NCBI GenBank assembly: GCA_937888665.1
Contig: CALBET010001155.1
Coordinates: 1-5,240, forward strand
DNA length: 5,240 nt
Direction: 5' to 3'
From: an uncultured Acidobacteriota bacterium
GTDB lineage: Bacteria > Acidobacteriota > Vicinamibacteria > Vicinamibacterales > UBA8438
Position 1 is the first letter of the stretch. Each line of letters opens with the position of its first letter. Below the pieces are notes generated by a model, which ran no database searches, had not been told where the DNA came from, and worked only from the letters and a program-made list of their open reading frames with translations. Positions 1 through 5,240 of this stretch are shown in pieces. Position numbers and translations under genes: made by a program.

Positions 1-1
1 C

Positions 2-2821
2 GGCAGCGGCGGGTTGAACACCACCAACACCGTCATTCACGTCGAGGGCGACCCCGACAGCCCAATCAACGGCGGTACGCTCTGCCCGAAGGGCGCGTCG
101 CAGATGCAGCTCGCCATCAGTCCGCGACTGCGCAAGAGTCCGATGTACCGGGCGGCCGGCGCGGATGAGTGGCAAGAAGTCGATTGGGACTTCGCGATGG
201 ACTGGTTCGCGCGCAAGTTCAAGGAATCGCGTGATAACACCTTTATTGAGCGCGACAGCCAGGGACGCACCGTCAACCGCACCAACGGGATCGCCTGGGT
301 CGGCAGCGCCACGGTCGCCAACGAGGATGCGTATCTGATCACGAAGACGATGCGCGCCATGGGGCTGACCTACATAGAACATCAGGCCCGTATTTGACAC
401 AGCCCCACGGTGGCCAGTCTGGCCGCCACGTTCGGTCGGGGGGCGATGACCAATCATTGGAAAGACATCAAGAACGCCGATGTCATCCTGGTGATGGGCG
501 CAAATCCGGCGGAGAACCACCCATGCGGTTTCAAGTGGGCGCTCGAAGCGCGCGACGAGAACAACGCGACGCTGGTCACGATTGACCCGCGGTTCACGCG
601 CACCTCGGCGGTGGCCGACAAGCACATGCAGATCCGGCCGGGGTCAGACATTGCCGTCCTCGGCGGGCTGATCCGGCACATGCTGGCCAACGATTTGCAC
701 CACGCCGACTACGTGCTGGCGCACACCAACGCGTCGTTCCTGGTCAGCGGCGACTTTGGGTTCGAGGAGGGGCTGTTCTCCGGGTTCGACGAGGCGGCGA
801 GCGCGTACGACAAGACATCCTGGGCCTATCAGCGCGACGACAAGGGATTCGTGCGACGCGACATGACGCTCCAAGACCCACAGTGTGCGTTCCAACTCCT
901 CAAGACGCACTACGAACGCTACACGCCCGCGATGGTGGCCCAGATTGCCGGCTGCACCGAGGAGAAGTTCCTCGAAATGGCGGACATCATCTGTTCGACC
1001 GGTCGAGCCGACCGCGTCGGCACCATCATGTACGCGGTCGGCTGGACCATGCATACGGTCGGCAGCCAGATCATCCGTACCGGCGCCATCCTGCAGCTGC
1101 TGCTCGGCAACATCGGTCGACCCGGCGGCGGCATCAATGCGCTGCGTGGGCATGCCAATGTGCAGGGGGCGACGGACCATGCCATCGTGGCTGGCATTCT
1201 GCCCGGCTATCTGAAGGTGCCGACGCCCGAGCAGGCGACGCTCCGCGATCACCTCGATGCGTCGACGCCCACACCGTTGGTGCCCGACGCGGTGAACTAC
1301 TGGGGGAACTACCCGAAGTTTCTCGTGTCGCAGATGAAGGCGTGGTTCGGCGACCACGCCACCGCCGCCAACGAATTCGGGTATCAGTACCTGGGGAAGC
1401 AGGATGGAGACGCCACCTGGCTGTCCATCTGGGACCAGGTGCGACAGGGCGAGGTCGAAGGCTTCATCGCGCTCGGGTTCAACCCGCTGTTGGCCGGGCC
1501 CGATGTGCCACGACTGCTCGAGTCCATGTCGAAGCTGAAGTGGAAAGCGGTCATCGACCCGTTCATGCTCGACACGGCCGAGTTCTGGCGCGCCCCCGGG
1601 ATGAACCCAGCCGAGGTGCAGACCGAGGTGATGTATATGCCGACCACGCACTGGATCGAGCGTGACGGTTCGTTCACCAACAGTGGTCGGTGGGCCCAGT
1701 GGAAAGAGAAGGCGATCGATCCGCCCAACGGTGTGCGGTCAGACACTTTTATCCTCTCGGAGCTGTTCTGGCGGGTGAAGGAGCTCTACCAGCAGGACGG
1801 CGAGGATGCGGTCTACAACGAGCCGATCCAGAACCTGACCTGGGACTATTTGAACCCGCGCGAGCCGACGCTGCCCGAGCTGGCGAAAGAGATTAATGGG
1901 TACGACAGAGCCACGGGGCGGTTGCTCTCGTCGTTCGGAGAGCTGCGGGACGATGGTGGGACGAGCGCCGGTAACTGGATTTACGCCGGCAGCTACACCG
2001 AGGAGGGCAACATGATGGCACGGCGTGGCACTGACGACCCGACAGGGCTCGGCATGCACCACGACTGGGCCTTCAGCTGGCCGCTCAACCGACGCGTGCT
2101 CTACAACCGGGCCTCGGCTGATGCTGAAGGGCGACCCTGGGACGCGACCCGAGCCGGCATTGCCTGGAATGGGCAGCGGTGGATCGGCGATGTGCCGGAC
2201 TACGGTGCGACGACGCCGCCGGACGGCCCCGGCGCGTTCATCATGACCGAGGAGGGCGTTGCGCGGCTGTTCAGCAGCCATCTGGCCGACGGTCCCTTCT
2301 CCGAACACTACGAGCCGGTCGAGAGCCCGACGATCAACGCGTTGCACGAGTCGGTGGCGGTGAACCCGATTATCAACTGGTATGACGGGGTTCGCGAGAC
2401 GCTGGCCGCGGAGGGCGACGATTTCCCCTATGCGTGCACGGTCTACCGGGTGGTGGAGCACGAGCACTTCGTGACCCGCAACGTGCCGCTGCTGGTCGAG
2501 GCGATGCCGGATTTCTTTGTCGAGGTGCCGGAAGGGCTGGCGGCCGAGAAGGGGATCGAGAACGGCGGTCGGGCGCGGGTCTGGTCCAAGCGCGGTGAGG
2601 TGGAGGGCGTCGCCATTGTCACCAAGCGGATCAAACCGCTACTGGTCAACGGGAAGACGGTCTGGACCATCGGCATTCCGGTCCACTGGGGATTTGTCGG
2701 TATCACGCAGGGCTCGATGGCGAATCTGCTGACCCCGTACGTAGGCGACGCGAACACGCGCTGTCCCGAGTTCAAAGCGTTTCTCGTGAATGTCGAGCGC
2801 GCCGAGCCGCGCACGACGTAG
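2..2821 (+). CDS. fdnG: Formate dehydrogenase-N/O alpha (catalytic) subunit, selenocysteine-containing, 5'-partial
   Basis: This is the catalytic subunit of respiratory formate dehydrogenase, which oxidises formate to CO2 at a bis-MGD molybdenum (or tungsten) centre. The frame is open from the window edge and gives 939 residues, including selenocysteine at residue 132 (window numbering). Adding 64 gives E. coli FdnG numbering, where Sec is 196. The missing ~64 residues would hold the Tat signal and the first three Cys of the 4Fe-4S site. Its last Cys is visible as C28 in LCPKG, followed by the conserved Lys. Family landmarks in order are Sec132-His133, the segment FGRGAMTNHW (144-153), IDPRFTRT, IRTGAILQLLLGN, GGGINALRGHANVQG, VNYWGNYPKF, NSGRW, SSFGELRDDGGT and WPLNRRVLYNRASAD. 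A C-terminal dinucleotide-binding domain starts near residue 800, with IPVHWGF and LTPYVGDANT. The end, FKAFLVNVE, also matches FdnG. By family the protein is exported and faces the periplasm. A reader that stops at TGA would report two pieces, but both are in one frame. It could equally be called fdoG. Confidence 0.97.
395..397 (+). other. In-frame UGA selenocysteine codon
   Basis: The TGA lies in the same frame as the coding sequence on both sides. The flanking residues HQARI-(TGA)-HSPTVASLA align without gap to the E. coli FdnG active site NQARV-Sec-HGPTVASLA. In the family this Sec ligates Mo and the following His takes part in catalysis. Homology continues immediately on each side, so neither a frameshift nor a true stop explains it. 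Decoding needs SelA, SelB, SelC and SelD, none of which is in the window. Confidence 0.96.
398..432 (+). promoter_or_regulatory. Bacterial SECIS element directing Sec insertion
   Basis: A hairpin sits directly after the UGA. Bases 409-416 (GGTGGCCA) pair with 420-427 (TGGCCGCC) in eight pairs, with one T-G wobble at 411/425. If the top A-T pair is open, the apical loop is AGTCT (416-420). Counting the T of TGA as 1, position 17 is T (411), 23 is G (417) and 24 is T (418). These match the bulged U17 and loop G23/U24 that SelB recognises in the E. coli fdhF SECIS, at identical spacing. The E. coli fdnG element has the same AGUCU loop. The lower stem towards 432 is less clear to me, so the outer limit is approximate. 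The element also encodes the conserved TVASLAATF. Confidence 0.88.
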
Positions 2822-2890
2822 GGTGCCGTGTAGCAATCGGAACGAGTTACCGGGCGTTGCGATCGGATGCTGATTTTGCGGTAGCTTGCT

Positions 2891-2941
2891 GTGGGGCAAG
2901 GCTTTAGCGTTGCCACGCAGGCCTAAGGCCTGCGCCACTGA
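2891..2941 (+). repeat. REP-like repeat unit, copy 1
   Basis: The first 34 bases (2891-2924) match 2967-3000 at 32 positions; the differences are at 2897 and 2905. The unit contains two inverted repeats. The first half, about 2896-2913, forms an imperfect hairpin (GCAAGGCT, then AGCGTTGC after a TT loop, with one G-G mismatch). The second half pairs CGCAGGCCT (2916-2924) with AGGCCTGCG (2926-2934) around a single A. The outer arm is degraded compared with copy 2, which suggests this is the more diverged copy. No transposase is nearby. Confidence 0.8.
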
Positions 2942-2966
2942 GGCCCGATTGGGGCAGTACAGAGAG

Positions 2967-3022
2967 GTGGGGTAAGGCTTCAGCGTTGCCACGCAGGCCT
3001 GAAGGCCTGCGTGGCACACTGA
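2967..3022 (+). repeat. REP-like repeat unit, copy 2, with 14-bp palindrome
   Basis: This is the second copy in the same orientation, 76 bases downstream of copy 1. Its second half is a perfect 14-bp inverted repeat: 2987-3000 (TGCCACGCAGGCCT) pairs with 3003-3016 (AGGCCTGCGTGGCA) around GA. The first half repeats the weaker hairpin of copy 1. With no T-tract after it, this is not a standard terminator. In RNA it would form a very stable hairpin ahead of the beta gene, which could stabilise or attenuate the transcript. The form suggests a dispersed REP/REPIN-type element, but that depends on copies elsewhere in the genome. Confidence 0.85.
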
Positions 3023-3043
3023 ACCCGGTTCCCGACGTACAAC

Positions 3044-3907
3044 ATGCCAGACACACTTGCCATTAAACGCATCTCAGCCACCCCGAGCGCGTTGATTCCG
3101 CTCAACTCGCTCCGCTCGGGCGGACCGGTGTATTCGAAATTGGTCGACATCTCGAAATGCATCGGGTGCAAGGGCTGCGAGGTGGCGTGCAAGGAGTGGA
3201 ACGACCTGAAGGTCGAGCAGACCACCAACTTCGGCAGCTTTCAGAGCCACAAGGACCTGTCGTCGAACACCTGGCTGCTGATGCGCTTCAACGAGGTCGA
3301 AGTCGGAGACGACCTGAGCTGGATGATCAAGAAGGACGCCTGCCTCCACTGCGAGGAGCCGGGCTGCCTGTTTTCATGCCCGGCGCCAGGCGCTATCGTG
3401 CAGTACCAGAACGGCATCGTCGACTTCAATCAGGACCACTGCATTGGGTGTCAGTACTGCGTGTCCGGTTGTCCCTTCGACATTCCACGGTTCGACAAGG
3501 AAACGAAGACCGTCGCCAAGTGCAACATGTGCATCGACCGGGTCGAGGCCGGCCTCGAGCCGGCGTGTGTGAAGACCTGCCCGACCAACGCCATCGAGTG
3601 GGGCATCAAGGAAGACATGCTCGCGCTGGCCGACAAGAAGCTGGATCGACTGCGAGAGCGAGGCTACGAGCACGCCGCCATCTATAACCCGGGCGGGGTC
3701 GGCGGCACGCATATGATGTATGTCGTGCCGCACGGGGACCGGCTCGAGGATTACAGCCTGCCGGCGCACCCCACTGCCAGCCCCGGTCAACTTCGCGGGT
3801 TGAATGTCTTGCAGCGCGTCGGGTCGTATCTTCTCGGTTTTGGCGTGATCTCGGCCTTCGTCCATTTTCTGGCCGTCGGCCCGGAGAGTCCGGAGGAGAG
3901 TGCCTGA
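3044..3907 (+). CDS. fdnH: Formate dehydrogenase beta subunit, four-cluster Fe-S protein with C-terminal membrane anchor
   Basis: This subunit (also called fdxH or fdoH) carries electrons from alpha to the cytochrome b subunit. It is 287 residues, against about 294-300 in E. coli, and is shorter at the C-terminus. Sixteen Cys form four 4Fe-4S sites: C39/C42/C45/C49, C100/C103/C108/C112, C133/C136/C139/C143 and C160/C163/C175/C179. No cluster ligand is missing. Family segments include CIGCKGCEVACKEWND, KDACLHCEEPGCL, CIGCQYCVSGCPFDIPR, EPACVKTCPTNAI and GVGGTHMMYV (218-227). One hydrophobic stretch, about 257-279 (ending AFVHFLAVGP), matches the single transmembrane helix that fixes FdnH to gamma. 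There is no signal peptide; E. coli beta is exported together with the Tat-bearing alpha. The ATG is the natural start by alignment, but I see no good Shine-Dalgarno sequence in front of it. The gene is separated from alpha by the repeat region and overlaps gamma by one base. Confidence 0.96.
   Translation: MPDTLAIKRISATPSALIPLNSLRSGGPVYSKLVDISKCIGCKGCEVACKEWNDLKVEQTTNFGSFQSHKDLSSNTWLLMRFNEVEVGDDLSWMIKKDACLHCEEPGCLFSCPAPGAIVQYQNGIVDFNQDHCIGCQYCVSGCPFDIPRFDKETKTVAKCNMCIDRVEAGLEPACVKTCPTNAIEWGIKEDMLALADKKLDRLRERGYEHAAIYNPGGVGGTHMMYVVPHGDRLEDYSLPAHPTASPGQLRGLNVLQRVGSYLLGFGVISAFVHFLAVGPESPEESA
3892..3898 (+). promoter_or_regulatory. Strong Shine-Dalgarno for the gamma gene
   Basis: GGAGGAG lies eight bases before the gamma ATG at 3907, inside the last codons of the beta gene. 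It supports that start. The TGATG junction (beta stop 3905-3907, gamma start 3907-3909) indicates translational coupling of the two subunits. Confidence 0.8.
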
Positions 3908-4521
3908 TGGCCACCCCCCTGCTGCATCGATTCTCGTTCTTCGAGCGGATCGTCCACTGGGTGGTCGGGGTCACCTTTGTTGTGCTGCTGGCGACGGGTC
4001 TCGCGTTCGCCTACCCGGCCCTGTTCTGGCTCACGACCGTCCTGGGCGGCGGCGCCGCCGCTCGGGCTCTCCACCCGCAGATCGGCTCGCTGTTCGGCGT
4101 GGGGATGCTGTGCATGTTTGGACTCTGGGTCCGCGACATGTTCCTGGACGGCCAGGACCGCGCGTGGCTTGGGGCCATCAAGCACTACGTGACACACGAT
4201 CGCGACAAGGTGCCGCCGGCCGGGAAATACAACGCGGGACAGAAGCTGTTCTTCTGGGTACAGAGCCTCCTTGGCATCGTGTTCATCGTGACCGGCGGGT
4301 TGTTATGGTTCCCGGAGTTGTTCGGGGCCGCTTGGCTCAACACCGCCAGATTGCTGCACTACGCCGCGACGCTGGGCGGTGGGCTCTTTCTGATCGTCCA
4401 CGTCTATCTGGGCACGATCGCCTATCCTGGCACCGCCCGCGGCATGATCGAGGGGAAGGTCACCCCGGCGTGGGCGAAGTTGCATCACCCGCGCTGGTCC
4501 GGCGATCGGGTCGATCGTTGA
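3907..4521 (+). CDS. fdnI: Formate dehydrogenase gamma subunit, cytochrome b556
   Basis: This is the integral membrane diheme cytochrome b that passes electrons from the beta subunit to menaquinone. It has 204 residues, close to the 211-217 of E. coli FdoI/FdnI. Four hydrophobic segments are visible, near 17-38, 56-77, 114-135 and 149-173. Four His align with the heme b ligands of FdnI (His18, 57, 155, 169): H17 in RIVHW, H56 in ALHP, H151 in LLHYA and H165 in IVHVYLG. The loop KYNAGQK (107-113) is nearly invariant in the family and lies by the quinone pocket in the E. coli structure. The C-terminal signature GMIEGKVTPAWAKLHHPRW (179-197) is also characteristic. It starts on the last base of the beta stop codon behind a good ribosome site, and its own stop overlaps the proposed start of fdhE. 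All expected ligands are present, so it looks functional. Confidence 0.95.
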   Translation: MATPLLHRFSFFERIVHWVVGVTFVVLLATGLAFAYPALFWLTTVLGGGAAARALHPQIGSLFGVGMLCMFGLWVRDMFLDGQDRAWLGAIKHYVTHDRDKVPPAGKYNAGQKLFFWVQSLLGIVFIVTGGLLWFPELFGAAWLNTARLLHYAATLGGGLFLIVHVYLGTIAYPGTARGMIEGKVTPAWAKLHHPRWSGDRVDR

Positions 4522-5240
4522 AGCGACGGACCCCATGGAGTCAGCGGCGCCGTCGCTCGGACGTTGATCCGCGCTGGGCCCGGCGCGCCCGGCGCGCTCG
4601 CACACTCCTCGCCGACCGGCCCCACACGGAACCGTTACTGCAGTTCTACCTCTCTCTGCTCGAACTCCAGACCGCCGTCTGTGCGCCAATCGACGTGTCT
4701 CGCTGGATGGCGGCGGTCGACACGTCCGGCGGGCCCGACGGACCGCGACTTCAGCTTGAGCGGCTGCCGCTCGGGGAGCTATCGGTCGAGTTCTCGACGT
4801 TCTGTCGCGAGATACCGGGCACCGCGCCCGCGCCTGTGGCCCAGGCGGCGAGTGCGGTAGCCGGCGCCCGCGACGAGACCCGGCTCGACGTGCTGCTGTC
4901 GATGCTGACAGGGGGTCAGCTCTCCACGCTCGCCGGTGCGCTCGGCTGTGAACTCGCACCCCTGGCGTTCCTGCCGCGGGCGTTTCTGTCCCCAATCGCG
5001 GAAGTCCTCTCCGGCCTGGCGCCGACCGGCGAGAGGACCGCGGGTCCGGTCTGCCCGCGATGCGGGTGGCCCCCCCAGGTGTCGAGACTCGCGGACGAAC
5101 CTGACACGCAGGGTGTCCGCCGACTCGTGTGCTCCTTCTGCGCCTCCGGCTGGATCTTTCCTCGATCGGTGTGCCCCGCCTGTGGTGTGTCCGGGGATGC
5201 CGGTCTGGAGTTTCACGTCGACGACGAGTTGCCGCACCTG
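4518..5240 (+). CDS. fdhE: Formate dehydrogenase accessory protein FdhE, 3'-partial
   Basis: FdhE is a cytoplasmic factor needed for active respiratory formate dehydrogenase; E. coli FdhE binds iron through Cys motifs and interacts with the catalytic subunit. The frame gives 241 residues to the window edge with no stop. An N-terminal helical part has RWARRARRARTLL (20-32) and LLQFYLSLLELQTAV (41-55), a usual FdhE pattern. The segment AFLPRAFLSPIAEVL (153-167) matches the family's central region. Three Cys pairs follow: C179/C182 (CPRCG), C205/C208 (CSFC, then W212) and C219/C222 (CPACG). A fourth pair would fall beyond the window. The start is uncertain. I chose TTG at 4518 because it overlaps the gamma stop as TTGA and lies just before the conserved part; no in-frame ATG or GTG precedes the conserved Arg-rich and Phe-Tyr segments. 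The ribosome site before it is weak. Product call is firm; start is moderate. The very Arg-rich first 30 residues are unusual but coding. Confidence 0.88.
   Translation, partial: MKRRTPWSQRRRRSDVDPRWARRARRARTLLADRPHTEPLLQFYLSLLELQTAVCAPIDVSRWMAAVDTSGGPDGPRLQLERLPLGELSVEFSTFCREIPGTAPAPVAQAASAVAGARDETRLDVLLSMLTGGQLSTLAGALGCELAPLAFLPRAFLSPIAEVLSGLAPTGERTAGPVCPRCGWPPQVSRLADEPDTQGVRRLVCSFCASGWIFPRSVCPACGVSGDAGLEFHVDDELPHL

Larger units (their letters stand above)
2822..3043 (+). other. 222-base intergenic region between the alpha and beta genes
   Basis: This gap separates the alpha stop (TAG, 2819-2821) from the beta ATG. It carries two REP-like repeat units (listed separately). I see no convincing coding sequence, no promoter I would defend, and no intrinsic terminator, because the strong palindrome has no T-run after it. 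Respiratory fdh subunit genes normally sit only a few bases apart, so the gap looks like an insertion into an otherwise tight operon. Reverse-strand open frames across it are translations of the repeats. Confidence 0.75.

Noticed and set aside
14..397. A separate 127-residue protein, or a truncated pseudogene of formate dehydrogenase alpha ending at the TGA.
   Set aside because: The downstream coding sequence is in the same frame, homology to FdnG is continuous across the TGA, and a SECIS hairpin follows. The TGA is a selenocysteine codon.
644..1651. Long reverse-strand open frame of 335 codons, and a second one at 1739-2467.
   Set aside because: Both lie antisense to the strongly conserved alpha gene. 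Such frames are common in GC-rich coding DNA, and their translations are low-complexity His/Arg/Val-rich with no recognisable domain.
883..1665. Forward 260-codon open frame inside the alpha gene.
   Set aside because: It is an Arg-rich out-of-frame shadow of the alpha gene and shows no family motif.
2987..3016. Intrinsic transcription terminator after the alpha gene.
   Set aside because: The stem is strong, but no T-run follows on either strand, and the downstream genes encode subunits of the same complex.
2639..3019. Reverse-strand open frames crossing the intergenic repeats (also 2443-2916), with near-repeated peptide segments such as QACVATLKPYPT.
   Set aside because: The repeated peptide is just the translation of the two palindromic units. 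The rest is antisense to the end of the alpha gene.
2891..3022. CRISPR array.
   Set aside because: There are only two units, each internally palindromic over most of its length, with no spacer-repeat periodicity and no cas genes.
4564..4860. Forward 98-codon open frame after the gamma gene.
   Set aside because: It is out of frame with fdhE, whose frame carries the conserved N-terminal segments and the CxxC pairs. Ser/Arg-rich shadow.
4303..4995. Reverse-strand open frame of 230 codons opposite gamma and fdhE.
   Set aside because: It is antisense to two well-supported genes and has an Arg/Ala-rich composition with no motif.

Overview
The window holds most of a respiratory formate dehydrogenase locus, all on the + strand: a selenocysteine-containing catalytic alpha subunit (5' end outside the window), an Fe-S beta subunit, a cytochrome b556 gamma subunit, and the start of the accessory gene fdhE (3' end outside the window). 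It matches the E. coli FdnGHI/FdoGHI plus FdhE set part by part. The DNA is clearly GC-rich and third codon positions favour G/C. The organism cannot be fixed from this sequence. GC-rich intergenic palindromes of the type seen here, together with the gene set, would fit an environmental Gram-negative lineage such as an acidobacterium, but that is only a guess.

Layout: (1) 2-2821, alpha subunit, read straight through an in-frame TGA at 395-397 that is decoded as selenocysteine, with a bacterial SECIS hairpin directly downstream. (2) 2822-3043, a 222-base gap with two copies of a REP-like palindromic repeat. (3) 3044-3907, beta subunit with four 4Fe-4S cysteine clusters and one C-terminal membrane helix. 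(4) 3907-4521, gamma subunit with four membrane helices and four candidate heme-ligand histidines; its start overlaps the beta stop by one base (TGATG). (5) 4518-5240, fdhE, which probably starts at a TTG overlapping the gamma stop (TTGA) and runs off the window.

In the known family, alpha oxidises formate to CO2 at a Mo- or W-bis-MGD/Sec site on the outer face of the membrane. Electrons pass through one 4Fe-4S cluster in alpha and four in beta to the two b hemes of gamma, and then to menaquinone on the cytoplasmic side. FdhE is a cytoplasmic zinc-finger/rubredoxin-like protein needed to make the enzyme active. The local gene order therefore encodes the enzyme plus one maturation factor.

I see no undescribed system here. 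The points worth a second look are the selenocysteine recoding, which makes the alpha gene look broken to standard gene callers; the repeat pair inserted inside the operon; and the fdhE gene, which has a non-ATG start and is easily missed.
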